Assembly: GCF_003589595.1 (NCBI RefSeq)
Contig: NW_020653712.1
Location: forward strand, 1,329,750-1,393,749
Direction of reading: 5' to 3'
DNA length: 64,000 bases
Source: Hyposmocoma kahamanoa
Lineage: Eukaryota; Arthropoda; Insecta; Lepidoptera; Cosmopterigidae
Shown: one piece after another, positions 41,301-44,022 of the stretch
Layout: every line of letters starts with the position of its first letter
How positions within the stretch are numbered: position 1 is the stretch's first letter
The notes under the pieces: model-generated
Seen by the model: the letters and a program-made list of their open reading frames with translations, nothing else
Database searches by the model: none
Told to the model about the DNA's origin: nothing
Made by a program: the position numbers and the translations under genes

Positions 41301-43792
41301 CAGGTAACGACTACGTAGTTGAGGTTCTAATTGATTTTTACTTTATTCACTGGTGTGGCCTCGGTTTTCATAGCTTTGTCCGTTCTTTGGCCTCGGATAT
41401 TATATCCAAATTGCTCGACTAAAAAAATTTGTAGTTATTAAGATATTAGGTTTTCGCGATGGTTATATATAACTGCAAAGATCTGAGGAGCACTGCCACT
41501 GCGTCCGTCACCCTGAGACATGAGTTGACAAGTCCCATGTGCCTTTAATATCACCAGGATTCTTACCCTTCAAAACCAGAACGCAGTTACGTTTACATTA
41601 CTGCTTGGCGGCAGAAATAGGTAAGGTGGCAGTACTTCCCTGGACGAACTTTTTCACAAGGAGCTCTTCAGCTGGTAAACACATGTCCCATGATTTTATT
41701 TATTTATTTTATTTATTTATTTATTTTAAACACTAAGAATATTACAAAAGTATATATACATCACATCACATCACCATATAAGCTGACTGTCGTGGTAGCC
41801 ATCAACGAGTTATGTCTAATAATAATGCCAACCATATTATAGTCGTCACCAAATAAGAGGCCAAATTTGACACTTGTCATCGTGGACTAATCATATCACT
41901 AATCACATTATACGATTTTCACGAGACATCGATTAAAAATTCTAAGAGTTTATGATTGTTTAGATTATTTTTCGGTTCATTGTTGTTCTGGGGGCCTAAA
42001 AGGCCAAATCGTGCAATTCTGTTAAAAGCAATTCATTTACAGAACTTCTTGCAATTCTGTAGCAATTCCTCTTTCGTAAAATTGTCCCACATTCCGAGTA
42101 ACTGTATCCAATTCTTTTAATTTTGATTTTATGTTATTTATAAATGGTTTATTACCAGAATTTAGTGTAAATAAGTATAAGTTCATCGATAAAATAACTA
42201 CATAAAAAGATTAAATTACCAAGAAACCAAGGATTTCATAAATATTCAATTATTTGGCTGGCAATAAGTTAGAAGTTGTCAATGTCAACAACAAACAATC
42301 TCAAATAATGTTCATAATTTTTTGTAATTTCTTTTTTAATATTTTTTCGGTGAAATTCGGCGATTAATTGCTTACAACACTATTATTTAAAAAAATAGCT
42401 TGAAGACGTAACTATTCTCGGGACATTTCAGAGTAACTCCAAATTGCATTTTATTTTGGAATTCGTGCGAAAACAGTACTTCAAATATTTTTAGTCATAT
42501 TATATAATGTTTCAATAAAATTTACGTTTTTTTAAAACTCAATTATGCTAATAATTGTTTGTTTATTGTTTCGTTGATTGCATTCAACGTTACATACTAT
42601 CGCCTTCTTTAGCTGTCAAATTTACTATATTTCTCTGGCTCGCACCTCTTGAGTTTTTCGGAATTTTTGTACGAAATGTAATTTGAAGGAAAACATTGTG
42701 ATGAAACCTGTGCTTTGAAGGTTAACAACTCTCTTTGGGCCAGGGTGGCGTACTATGATGACCTAAAACCTCATCTGAAGGCAGACCCGTGCTCAACAGT
42801 GTGACGTACAAGTAGGTTTATGATGATTATGATTTTTGTCTACTGAACAATGTTTCGAGTAAATACTTTAATGCGCAGAGTGAAGTCAATAAACAACCCG
42901 GACTCGCGCGTGCGCGAATTGAAGGCGTACGTGACGTCCCGCTGGCCGGCGTGGCCCGTGACGCGCTACGCGCTGGACGTGGAAGCCATCACCACCCGCA
43001 AGAAGCCCAACCTCATCCTCAACGTGGACGGCATCGTCGCCTGCGCCATGGTTGACATGCTGCGCCATTGTCAGCTGTTCACACAGTAAGTGCCTGCCTT
43101 GGCTACCATTCATTCGTTCTTACCAATGATTCGTTCAATTCTCTCATTCATAATATAATGTTTTCATGTAGTCTCTCTTGTCTCTCCATTATCCACTTCA
43201 TGTGTTGTACTACAAGAGGTGGGGGCCTGGAGAGTGAGTACAAGCTAGACCTAGTTTAGACTCCAGTCTCCCACAAATGTAACTATTACCAAGTACCTTA
43301 CTCTTAATATACATCTTGTAGCTTTGTGAGGAGAAAACTAAATAAATTTGTATTAGTCACTGCATACTAATTCATTTCACTCATTCACTCCACTTATTCA
43401 TTCGTTCAAGTCACTGGTGTTTCATGTTTCAAACATCACCCAATTATTTCACTTATTCAAGTTAATCATTCACTTTATTCATTCATTTTACTCGTTGAAG
43501 CTACTCATTCCTGTCTCAAATTTAAGTCACTCGTTCAAGTTATTCATTCACTTAACTCATTAATTTCACTCATTCACTCCACTGCTTCTATAAACGAATT
43601 ACAATATATATTCATTCTTTTTTTAACAGGGAAGAAGGAAACAACTACATCCAAATGGGCTCAATCAACGCACTATTCGTCTTAGGCCGAACTATCGGCC
43701 TTGTCGGGCATTACCTCGACCAGAAGCGCATGAAGCAGCCCCTGTACCGCCATCCGTGGGACGATATCACCTATATGAGCCCGTTAAACTAA
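5254..43792 (+). CDS. ATPCL: ATP-citrate lyase (ATP citrate synthase), 21 exons found
   Basis: Cytosolic enzyme that turns citrate, CoA and ATP into acetyl-CoA, oxaloacetate, ADP and phosphate, feeding fatty-acid and sterol synthesis and protein acetylation. Exons: A 5254-5359, B 6929-7114, C 9472-9585, D 10594-10673, E 11517-11775, F 13721-13933, G 15992-16149, H 16970-17132, I 19407-19574, J 21153-21276, K 23942-24039, M 27118-27233, N 28204-28344, O 30661-30800, P 32720-32868, Q 35312-35401, R 35492-35634, S 39575-39737, T 41170-41303, U 42879-43085, V 43630-43792. All junctions are GT/AG and in phase. The protein matches animal ACLY along its length: an ATP-grasp N-terminus, citrate-binding [18 protein letters not shown], CoA-binding segments, phospho-histidine FGHAG and a citrate-synthase-like C-terminus. 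About 1037 codons are visible against roughly 1100 in the family. The start exon and one internal exon (33 residues) are not found. Confidence 0.97.
5775..6292 (-). mobile_element. M1 MITE, near-complete
   Basis: It starts CATCGAG and ends ...CTATTTCTGGTTATATACTCGATG, the inverted form of the start. It contains the family's internal blocks, for example GGGCTGGCCAATAGGAGC. It is 518 bp and non-coding. No clean 8-bp duplication is seen; the flanks GTAGTAGCC and GGCTGCTAT look inverted to each other instead. Confidence 0.75.
6363..6833 (+). mobile_element. M3 interspersed element, near-complete
   Basis: It begins TTTTTAACCGACTTCAAAAA and ends near TTTTGAGGTCGGTTTTTTTA plus about 20 bases; the two ends are imperfect inverted repeats. 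It is about 470 bp and non-coding. It closely resembles 26621-27090, and it ends about 95 bases before ATPCL exon B. Confidence 0.7.
6929..7114 (+). CDS. ATPCL: ATPCL exon B
   Basis: It is 186 nt, phase 0 to phase 0, with acceptor CTCCACAG and donor CCG|GTGAGA. It encodes 62 residues starting [20 protein letters not shown], the ATP-grasp segment with the conserved lysine-rich nucleotide-binding stretch. An M3 repeat ends about 95 bases before this exon. Confidence 0.96.
7205..7550 (+). mobile_element. MITE with long (about 50-bp) terminal inverted repeats
   Basis: The left end TGAGGCCAGACGAGAGCGTA, continuing to about 7255, is repeated inverted at the right end, which finishes TACGCTCGTCTGGCCTCA at 7550. 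It is 346 bp with no coding capacity. No target-site duplication is clear, and no second copy was noticed in this window. Confidence 0.75.
7650..7768 (-). repeat. SINE-B copy, reverse, partial
   Basis: Reading on the - strand it contains the tRNA-like 3' half, GGATCGAAGGAAT-like sequence, then 'TTGTATTAATAATTATAACA' and the family tail. A + strand copy follows directly, so the two are in inverted arrangement. Confidence 0.6.
7781..8110 (+). repeat. SINE-B copy with tRNA-like centre
   Basis: The unit runs from AATTCAATAAAAATTT through 'CATAGATGGCGCTACGGC', then the tRNA-like part (A box near TGGCTTAGTTGG at 7974, B box GGTTCGAATCC near 8019) and the tail 'AATAATTATAACAAACTAG'. The D-arm and T-arm halves GTCGG...CCGAC-like pairs can fold. 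No intact tRNA gene is claimed. Confidence 0.7.
8184..8297 (+). repeat. SINE-B copy, tRNA-like part and tail
   Basis: It contains GCTTAGTTGGTATAGCGTCT, a B-box variant GATTCGAATTC, and the tail GGCCGGATCGAAGGAATTTT. It lies about 80 bases after the preceding copy in the same orientation. Confidence 0.65.
8829..8881 (-). repeat. SINE-A fragment
   Basis: The block TTCTCCCGGCCCGGGAATCG, followed by a B box in reverse, matches the centre of SINE-A. Both ends are missing. Confidence 0.6.
9203..9400 (-). repeat. SINE-A (tRNA-derived SINE), near full length
   Basis: On the - strand it starts TGTCTCCGTGGCCGAACGGT (an A-box match TGGCCGAACGG) and has a B box GGGTTCAATTCCC. The body runs through 'ATTTATTTATCTCGTGAG' and 'GTGTCCATGGCACCCGCGAC' to CTAGTGC. 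Both pol III boxes are in tRNA-like spacing. It carries a local duplication of the 'AGGTCAATG' region. It ends about 70 bases before exon C. Confidence 0.8.
9472..9585 (+). CDS. ATPCL: ATPCL exon C
   Basis: It is 114 nt, phase 0 to 0, with acceptor GTGTTTCAG and donor GAG|GTGAGT. It encodes 38 residues including [15 protein letters not shown], the highly conserved ATP-grasp glycine/aspartate block of ACLY and succinyl-CoA synthetase beta. Confidence 0.96.
10090..10245 (+). repeat. SINE-B copy, 5'-truncated, followed in tandem by another
   Basis: It has the tRNA-like 3' half (B box AATCGAATCC) and the tail through 'GGAGTAATTTCACAAAAAAT'. The sequence then runs without a break into the next unit, so the two form a head-to-tail dimer. 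Confidence 0.65.
10246..10560 (+). repeat. SINE-B copy, second unit of a tandem dimer
   Basis: It starts with the shared AATTCAATATAGATTT junction, contains 'CATAGATGGCGCTACGGC', the A box in AGCTTAGTTGGCATAGCG, a B-box variant GGTTCTAATCC and the tail. It ends about 33 bases before exon D. Confidence 0.65.
10594..10673 (+). CDS. ATPCL: ATPCL exon D
   Basis: It is 80 nt, with acceptor TTTGTCAG and donor AG|GTGAGC. It encodes [20 protein letters not shown] and then KLASIK, a poorly conserved stretch of the N-terminal domain. It ends two bases into an arginine codon completed by exon E. Confidence 0.9.
10680..11510. other. ATPCL intron, nothing recognised
   Basis: AT-rich intron DNA between exons D and E. 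The segment 11230-11300 has repeated 'ATATAGGAC' blocks. No coding sequence or known repeat was recognised. Confidence 0.4.
11517..11775 (+). CDS. ATPCL: ATPCL exon E
   Basis: It is 259 nt, with acceptor CTTTCAG and donor AAG|GTCAGT. It encodes 86 residues after the split codon, including [35 protein letters not shown] and [17 protein letters not shown] and DLDAKSGAS are hallmarks of the ATP-grasp part, where the metal and nucleotide are bound. Confidence 0.97.
11835..12100 (+). repeat. rep-R interspersed repeat, near full length
   Basis: It contains the family blocks in order: GGTAAGTGACACGCCTGTCC, 'AGCAGTGCCGCTCAAAGC', 'ACACCCTGAGACATTGACAA', 'GTCCCATGTGCCTGTAATTT', 'CACATTACTGCTTGGCGGCA', 'TACTTCCCTGGACGAATTC', 'GGAGCTCTACTGCTAC'. 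Twelve copies or fragments occur in the window in both orientations. No RNA-polymerase III boxes are clear, so I do not call it a SINE. Confidence 0.75.
12251..12415. mobile_element. foldback MITE, 165 bp
   Basis: The left arm GGGTCGTATTCTAGAACTCT, continuing ACTCAATGCTCAAGTC, is repeated inverted at the right, which finishes GAATACGACCC. A second, 5'-truncated copy is at 57284-57410. Confidence 0.75.
12718..12944 (+). mobile_element. M2 MITE, complete, with 8-bp TSD
   Basis: A 227-bp copy almost identical to 4476-4703. It is flanked by GCTTTTAC at 12710-12717 and 12945-12952, an exact 8-bp duplication. Confidence 0.88.
12953..13720. other. ATPCL intron, nothing recognised
   Basis: AT-rich intron DNA. 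The block 'ATAGTGTATTAACTCAAAAA' followed by GTGTATTTTCTCAGAAT (from about 13230) recurs near 23471, so part of this belongs to an unnamed dispersed repeat. Confidence 0.4.
13721..13933 (+). CDS. ATPCL: ATPCL exon F
   Basis: It is 213 nt, phase 0 to 0, with acceptor ATTACAG and donor AAG|GTATGT. It encodes 71 residues with [20 protein letters not shown] and [10 protein letters not shown], the conserved citrate-binding domain entry of ACLY. Confidence 0.97.
13999..14466 (+). mobile_element. LINE 3' end with TAAA-repeat tail
   Basis: A degraded coding tail reads [20 protein letters not shown] and ends at a stop near 14155. A 3' UTR follows, ending in (AAATAAAT)n at 14445-14466. The same sequence occurs in reverse at 37853-38013 and 39191-39490. 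This is a 5'-truncated non-LTR retrotransposon; the clade was not determined. Confidence 0.7.
14715..14965 (+). repeat. SINE-B copy, diverged
   Basis: It contains 'CATAGACGTCGCTACGGC', 'AAAACCAAAAACAAAGATC', a decayed A box region, the B box GGTTCGAGTCC near 14906 and the tail 'TTCGATCTTTGTATTGATAA'. Confidence 0.6.
15078..15206 (+). repeat. SINE-A, 3'-truncated
   Basis: It begins GCCTCCGTGGCCGAACGGTT with a full A box and has a perfect B box GGTTCGATTCC at 15128-15138. The body runs to GAGTTTGGGTGTAAGATTTC and then stops. Confidence 0.8.
15310..15756 (+). mobile_element. RTE-like LINE, 3' end with open C-terminal coding segment
   Basis: An uninterrupted reading frame ends at TAA 15736-15738. 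It carries [51 protein letters not shown] and [11 protein letters not shown]. These match the C-terminal region of insect endonuclease-reverse transcriptases of the RTE type. After the stop comes a short AAATGATGATGAT tail, the simple-repeat 3' end usual for RTE. The reverse-transcriptase and endonuclease domains are missing, so it is a 5'-truncated insertion. Confidence 0.8.
15992..16149 (+). CDS. ATPCL: ATPCL exon G
   Basis: It is 158 nt, with acceptor CGTATCAG and donor AG|GTAAAT. It encodes [18 protein letters not shown] and [13 protein letters not shown], the citrate-binding elements; in human ACLY the NFT loop and the [10 protein letters not shown] arginine contact citrate. It ends in a split arginine codon. 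Confidence 0.97.
16530..16930 (+). repeat. probable LINE 3' UTR with AATAAA-repeat tail
   Basis: The stretch ends in (AATAAATA)n at 16905-16929, just before exon H. No coding remnant was read. The call rests on the tail alone. Confidence 0.35.
16970..17132 (+). CDS. ATPCL: ATPCL exon H
   Basis: It is 163 nt, with acceptor TTGACAG and donor TAT|GTGAGT. It encodes [20 protein letters not shown] then [14 protein letters not shown] and the start of a proline/lysine-rich linker. That linker replaces the phosphorylated loop of vertebrate ACLY. Confidence 0.95.
17312..17708 (+). pseudogene. RTE-like LINE, 3' end, decayed second copy
   Basis: It is alignable to 15310-15756: TGTCTGGAGCACCGCACTGT at the start, then GGATGCGAGACGTGGAC, and GAAAATGTTTGGACATTTGT at 17507. 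It has several frame breaks and a premature stop. It ends in AAATAAAAGGATGATGG. Confidence 0.75.
18266..19033 (+). mobile_element. M1 MITE, complete, with near-perfect 8-bp TSD
   Basis: It starts CATCGAATATATAACCAGAA and ends TGGCTATATACTCGACG, with imperfect inverted ends. The flanks are CCGGGAGT (18258-18265) and CCGAGAGT (19034-19041), 7 of 8 matching. At 768 bp it is longer than other copies; the extra DNA near 18660-18900 may be a further insertion. Confidence 0.78.
19180..19358 (-). repeat. SINE-A, near full length
   Basis: On the - strand it starts CTGCCTCCGTGGCCGAACGC. It has a B box GGGTTCGATTCCC and the body to GCGATACAGGGTTTCTCTAG. It ends 48 bases before exon I. Confidence 0.8.
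19407..19574 (+). CDS. ATPCL: ATPCL exon I
   Basis: It is 168 nt, phase 0 to 0, with acceptor TTTGCAG and donor CAG|GTAATT. The first half ([18 protein letters not shown]) is the variable linker; the second half ([19 protein letters not shown]) rejoins the conserved CoA-binding domain. The vertebrate motif around Ser455 (RTASFS) is not present. Confidence 0.95.
19590..20340. other. ATPCL intron, nothing identified
   Basis: A moderately GC-richer stretch (19610-20060) with TGTTGTATCCCGGCTGAATT at its start could be a solo LTR or a decayed DNA element. I found no matching second copy or duplication to support either. Confidence 0.3.
20407..20895 (-). mobile_element. M1 MITE, complete termini
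   Basis: It starts CATCGAGTATATAACCAGAA and ends GGTTATATACTCAATG. It is 489 bp. The flanking octamers AGCGCGTC and TCATGAGT do not match, so the site has decayed or been rearranged. Confidence 0.8.
20944..21030. repeat. palindrome made of two rep-R fragments
   Basis: TATGGACAGGCGTGTAGCTT, followed by ACCAT, is mirrored by ATGGTAAGCTACACGCCTGT, then CCAT, a few bases later. Arms are about 27-29 bases with a very short loop. Both arms are the rep-R 'GGTAAGCGACACGCCTGTCC' block in opposite orientation. Confidence 0.75.
21153..21276 (+). CDS. ATPCL: ATPCL exon J
   Basis: It is 124 nt, with acceptor GTATTCCAG and donor CCTG|GTAAGT. It encodes [37 protein letters not shown] and VFIP, conserved in the CoA-ligase-like part. 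A palindromic rep-R fragment ends about 130 bases upstream. Confidence 0.96.
21424..21483 (+). repeat. direct tandem duplication, about 30-bp unit
   Basis: The unit TTTTTTTATGGATAGAAACA plus TCGATTACG occurs twice in a row with no visible difference. Confidence 0.85.
22032..22090 (+). repeat. rep-R fragment
   Basis: The 5' block CTGGTAAGCGACACGCCTGT and the following 'CATAACAGTTGCA' are recognised; the rest of the consensus is missing. Confidence 0.65.
22312..22700 (-). mobile_element. M3 interspersed element, reverse orientation
   Basis: Reading + it starts ATAATCTCAGTATAGAGTAC then TAAAAAAACCGACCTC, and ends CTTTTTTTGAAGACGGTTAA, so both M3 ends are present. It is about 390 bp. Confidence 0.7.
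23240..23454. mobile_element. 185-bp Penelope-like terminal palindrome with 15-bp TSD
   Basis: The insertion at 23255-23439 is flanked by the direct repeat GATAATAAGAAATAA (23240-23254 and 23440-23454). It consists mostly of two 47-base inverted arms (23259-23305 and 23356-23402, one mismatch seen). The 50-base centre contains CCATGGGACCTGTAAAGGGC and CCGAAACGTCGG. The same centre and right arm form the end of the Penelope-like copies at 32040-32575 and 54645-55290. No coding sequence is included. Confidence 0.8.
23942..24039 (+). CDS. ATPCL: ATPCL exon K
   Basis: It is 98 nt, with a long T-tract acceptor GCTTCCAG and donor CAG|GTATAA. It encodes [19 protein letters not shown] and [13 protein letters not shown]. 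It ends in phase 0, and the next residues expected in the family are not found before exon M. Confidence 0.95.
24436..24685 (-). repeat. SINE-B, well preserved, reverse
   Basis: On the - strand it reads GCCGTGGCTTAGTTGGTATA with an A box, then GGCACGGTATGCTAGAAGAC, the perfect B box GGTTCGAATCC and the tail to AATTGATATTCAAT's complement. The D-, anticodon- and T-arm-like pairings are best preserved in this copy. Confidence 0.78.
24686..24748 (+). repeat. SINE-B tail fragment in inverted arrangement
   Basis: GGATCGAAGGATTTTTTCTG followed by 'TTAATAATTATAACGAACTA' is the SINE-B tail on the + strand, directly after the reverse copy. Confidence 0.65.
24985..25255 (-). repeat. rep-R, reverse, near full length
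   Basis: In reverse it contains AAGAGTTCGTCCAGGGAAGT..., 'TGTGAGCATTACTGCGTTCC', 'TCAGGGTGACGGGCGCAGTG' and 'GTGGCACTGCAACTGTTGTG'. Confidence 0.75.
25448..26200. mobile_element. TIR element (32-bp ends) interrupted by an M1 MITE
   Basis: The ends ATATCGTCGCCTTACTGTCT, continuing to CTCGTATC (25448-25479), recur inverted at 26169-26200 with one mismatch. The M1 copy at 25480-25965 sits directly against the inner edge of the left end. Without M1 the host element is about 260 bp. Confidence 0.75.
25480..25965 (+). mobile_element. M1 MITE, complete, exact 8-bp TSD
   Basis: It starts CATCGAGTATATAACCAGAA and ends GGTTGTATACTCGATG. The flanks are CTCGTATC at 25472-25479 and 25966-25973, an exact 8-bp duplication. 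It is 486 bp and non-coding. Confidence 0.88.
26364..26373. other. assembly gap (10 N)
   Basis: Ten Ns mark a gap of unknown true length. It lies between exons K and M, where one ACLY exon is missing. Confidence 0.98.
26621..27090 (+). mobile_element. M3 interspersed element, near-complete
   Basis: It starts TTTTTTAACTGACTTCAAAA and ends at TTGAGGTCGGTTTTTTTAGT then ACTCTGTGCTGAGATTATT. It closely resembles 6363-6833. It stops about 28 bases before exon M. Confidence 0.75.
27118..27233 (+). CDS. ATPCL: ATPCL exon M
   Basis: It is 116 nt, with acceptor CCCAAAG and donor CAG|GTTGGT. It encodes [20 protein letters not shown] and [10 protein letters not shown]...LYRPG, a strongly conserved CoA-binding block. 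An M3 repeat ends about 28 bases before the exon. The acceptor is weak (AAAG), with the T-rich tract just upstream. Confidence 0.95.
27318..27478 (+). repeat. rep-R, 5' half
   Basis: It carries TGCGCCTGATGGTAAGCGAC, 'ACGCCTGTCCATAACAGTTG' and 'CACCCTGAGACATAAGTTGA', and stops after AAGTCAAG. The region before it (from about 27300) carries the usual upstream 'TTTATAATATCATGTGACG'. Confidence 0.72.
27500..27835 (+). repeat. Penelope-like element, 3' non-coding part
   Basis: It matches 32220-32540: 'GTAGCGTAAATTGGAATGTT', 'GGGTGGTTTGCAT', 'CCACCTCAGTCAACCGTGAC', 'CCGAAACGTCGGTTTGTTTG' and the AAATCCGGAAAAATAGTTTC end. No coding part is present here. Confidence 0.7.
27985..28132 (-). repeat. rep-R, reverse, 3' half
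   Basis: It carries AAGTTCGTCCAGGGAAGTAA, 'GCCGCCAAGCAATAATGTCA', 'GCATTACTGCGTTCCGGTTT' and 'AATTACAGGCACGTGGAACT'. It ends about 70 bases before exon N. Confidence 0.72.
28204..28344 (+). CDS. ATPCL: ATPCL exon N
   Basis: It is 141 nt, with acceptor TTCTTACAG and donor AG|GTAATA. It encodes [18 protein letters not shown] and [18 protein letters not shown], the conserved ligase-CoA segment shared with the succinyl-CoA synthetase alpha subunit. Confidence 0.97.
28481..28862. repeat. composite repeat carrying an M2 copy, duplicated at 63669-64000
   Basis: The flank TATCCTTGACTACAATGGCA and what follows up to M2, plus M2 itself, reappear nearly identically at the right end of the window. Confidence 0.8.
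28596..28862 (-). mobile_element. M2 MITE
   Basis: It starts CATTGACTTACAATTATACG and ends ...TTAATTGTAAGTCAAT. The orientation is opposite to the copy at 4476. No matching 8-bp flanks are seen here, unlike most M2 copies. Confidence 0.8.
28863..29640. other. ATPCL intron, nothing recognised
   Basis: AT-rich DNA with a somewhat GC-richer part at 29440-29640. No repeat match or exon was recognised. Confidence 0.35.
29651..30236 (+). mobile_element. CTATACTCTAG-family repeat, empty-site copy
   Basis: The right end ...AAATTTGGCTAGAGTATAG is the inverted form of the family's left end (CTATACTCTAGCCAAATT in the copy at 48767). The left end is decayed here. The site CCCTTAATTTGAATT at about 29781-29795 is uninterrupted, while the copy at 48767 has a 779-bp insertion at the same point. 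Confidence 0.75.
30379..30580 (-). repeat. SINE-A, near full length with AATAAT tail
   Basis: In reverse it reads CTGCCTGTGCGGTCGAACGG at the A-box end and has a B box in GTTCGATTCCCGG. It runs through to GAGTTTCTCTAGTGC and a (TTATTA) tail at 30379. It ends 80 bases before exon O. Confidence 0.8.
30661..30800 (+). CDS. ATPCL: ATPCL exon O
   Basis: It is 140 nt, with acceptor TCAACAG and donor CCG|GTGAGT. It encodes [20 protein letters not shown] and [13 protein letters not shown]. The acidic block LGEVGGVEE is typical of the CoA ligase domain. A SINE-A copy ends 80 bases upstream. Confidence 0.97.
30918..31165 (+). repeat. CTATACTCTAG-family, partial
   Basis: It contains 'AATGTTTCATAACAAAACGT', 'TGCTAGGCAACCAATAATGG' and GAATTTGAATAGGTAAGTAG, all matching the left part of the 29651 and 48767 copies. 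Confidence 0.6.
31207..31397 (-). repeat. rep-R, reverse
   Basis: It carries GAAATTACAGGCACATGGGA, 'TCAGGGTGACGGGCGCAGTG', 'CAGGTGTCGCTTACGATCAG' and the terminal 'TTGATATCATAAAAAAAT'-like stretch. Confidence 0.72.
32040..32575 (+). pseudogene. Penelope-like retroelement, C-terminal coding remnant and 3' end
   Basis: A reading frame from about 32056 gives [20 protein letters not shown], then [12 protein letters not shown], and a stop near 32184. This pattern (REAIEI.KH..NFNRE.G) is, as I know it, typical of the tail after the GIY-YIG endonuclease of Penelope-like elements. The non-coding end follows, finishing in the 23259-type arm and CGCGAAAACCTAAGAACTCG. The reverse-transcriptase part is missing. 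Confidence 0.72.
32720..32868 (+). CDS. ATPCL: ATPCL exon P (phospho-histidine)
   Basis: It is 149 nt, with acceptor ACCATAG and donor AAG|GTATGA. It encodes [20 protein letters not shown] and on to [13 protein letters not shown]. The histidine in QFGHAG corresponds to human His760, which is phosphorylated during the reaction, so this essential residue is kept. Confidence 0.97.
33330..33720 (-). mobile_element. M1 MITE, truncated
   Basis: It starts CATCGAGTATATAACCAGAA and follows the consensus to GACACCCGTCAATGGCTTCG, then breaks off before the right end. Confidence 0.78.
33952..34472 (-). mobile_element. M1 MITE, complete termini
   Basis: It starts CATCGATTATACAACCAGAA and ends GGTTATATACTCGATG. 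The flanks ATTAACTG and ATTAACAA agree at 6 of 8 positions, consistent with an older 8-bp duplication. It is 521 bp. Confidence 0.82.
34949..35166 (+). repeat. SINE-A, full length with GTGTGCGT tail
   Basis: It starts CTGACTCCGTGGCCGAACGG with an intact A box; the B box is slightly changed (GATTCGATTCC). The body includes 'CACAGGGTTTCCCTAGTGCG' and ends in a GT-rich tail. It lies about 145 bases before exon Q. Confidence 0.82.
35312..35401 (+). CDS. ATPCL: ATPCL exon Q
   Basis: It is 90 nt, phase 0 to 0, with acceptor TTTTTCAAG and donor AGG|GTAAGC. It encodes [20 protein letters not shown] and [10 protein letters not shown], the linker between the CoA ligase and citryl-CoA lyase modules. 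Confidence 0.95.
35492..35634 (+). CDS. ATPCL: ATPCL exon R
   Basis: It is 143 nt, with acceptor GATTAACAG and donor TTTG|GTGAGT. It encodes [20 protein letters not shown] and [14 protein letters not shown]...ISLLW, the beginning of the citrate-synthase-homology module. The intron before it is only 90 bases. Confidence 0.97.
36314..36425 (-). repeat. SINE-A, partial
   Basis: It contains ACCCAAACTCACGAGATAAA, 'TTTCTCCCGGCCCGGG' and a damaged B box; the A-box end is decayed. Confidence 0.7.
36430..37850. other. ATPCL intron; includes a GC-rich patch (37080-37340)
   Basis: The patch at 37080-37340 is clearly GC-richer than its surroundings and contains repeated GGTAGACCCGCGG / GGTAGACACGCGG blocks about 65 bases apart. 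No known gene or repeat was recognised. The rest is AT-rich and unassigned. Confidence 0.4.
37853..39490 (-). mobile_element. LINE 3' end, split by an M2 element
   Basis: The two pieces 37853-38013 and 39191-39490 together match the LINE 3' end at 13999-14466 in reverse. The coding part (39473-39255) is open and reads [20 protein letters not shown] and on to [11 protein letters not shown]. The TAAA-type tail lies at 37853-37870. Confidence 0.8.
38014..39190 (-). mobile_element. M2 element, long form (1177 bp), exact 8-bp TSD
   Basis: The ends CATTGACCTACCAATAAATG and TTGTTGGTAGGTCAATG are an M2-type inverted pair. The flanks are CATCGTGC at 38006-38013 and 39191-39198. The outer 150 bases on each side match other M2 copies; the roughly 850-base centre is unique in this window and has no long ORF. 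Confidence 0.85.
39575..39737 (+). CDS. ATPCL: ATPCL exon S
   Basis: It is 163 nt, with acceptor AATCACAG and donor ATT|GTAAGT. It encodes [20 protein letters not shown] and [18 protein letters not shown]. The histidine in TADHGPA matches human His900 of the citryl-CoA lyase site. The preceding intron, about 3.9 kb, holds a LINE split by an M2 element. Confidence 0.97.
39738..40860. other. ATPCL intron, nothing recognised
   Basis: AT-rich, with no exon or repeat match noticed. Confidence 0.35.
40867..41150 (+). mobile_element. M3 interspersed element, internally deleted
   Basis: It starts ATTTTTAACCGACTTTAAAA and ends TTTGAGGTCAGTTTTTTTTA. The middle is shorter than in the 6363 copy. It ends about 20-40 bases before exon T. 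Confidence 0.7.
41170..41303 (+). CDS. ATPCL: ATPCL exon T
   Basis: It is 134 nt, with acceptor CTTACCAG and donor CAG|GTAACG. It encodes [15 protein letters not shown] and [13 protein letters not shown]. The GIGHR histidine corresponds to human His975. An M3 copy ends within about 20-40 bases of the acceptor. Confidence 0.97.
41470..41670 (+). repeat. rep-R, 3' two-thirds
   Basis: It contains 'GCAAAGATCTGAGGAGCACT', 'CACCCTGAGACATGAGTTGA', 'CTGCTTGGCGGCAGAAATAG' and 'TACTTCCCTGGACGAACTTT'. Confidence 0.75.
41693..41730 (-). repeat. TTTA-repeat tract, possible LINE tail in reverse
   Basis: (ATTT)n of about 35 bases. It may be the 3' tail of a LINE lying to the right, but no coding remnant was read. 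Confidence 0.4.
41760..42870. other. ATPCL intron, nothing recognised
   Basis: AT-rich DNA before exon U without recognised repeats or exons. Confidence 0.35.
42879..43085 (+). CDS. ATPCL: ATPCL exon U
   Basis: It is 207 nt and clearly GC-richer than its surroundings, with acceptor ATGCGCAG and donor CA|GTAAGT. It encodes [20 protein letters not shown] and [20 protein letters not shown]. The aspartate in NVDG corresponds to human Asp1026 of the lyase active site. Confidence 0.97.
43367..43590 (+). repeat. degenerate minisatellite (TCATTCACT-type units)
   Basis: Units such as ATTCACTC, TCATTCAC, TTCAAGTC and TATTCATTC recur about every 8-13 bases across most of the last ATPCL intron. No higher-order period was resolved. 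Confidence 0.65.
43630..43792 (+). CDS. ATPCL: ATPCL exon V, last coding exon with stop
   Basis: It is 163 nt including TAA at 43790-43792, with acceptor TTTAACAG. It encodes [32 protein letters not shown] and [15 protein letters not shown]. The YRHPWDDI motif is the typical ACLY C-terminus. The protein ends a few residues later, as expected. Confidence 0.97.
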
Positions 43793-44016
43793 AACTTCAG
43801 ATATTGAGAGCGGACCTTTTTAAGTTGTCACTTAATTTGGCATTGGTTTTTTTTTATTTATTTATTTGCTCATATTACAATAATTTATTATCTAAGTACC
43901 AGGCAGTCTTAAACCTAAAGGGTTTGTTTGAGTGTTGCTCTATTCGTAATATTTATACACACATAATCTTAAACATATAGACAACATTTTGTTTATACAA
44001 AGACTTATGTAATACA

Positions 44017-44022
44017 AATAAA
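44017..44022 (+). promoter_or_regulatory. candidate ATPCL poly(A) signal AATAAA
   Basis: AATAAA lies 225 bases after the ATPCL stop codon, so a 3' UTR of about 240-250 bases is plausible. Other AATAAA-type motifs occur further on (for example near 45592), so longer transcripts cannot be excluded. Confidence 0.5.
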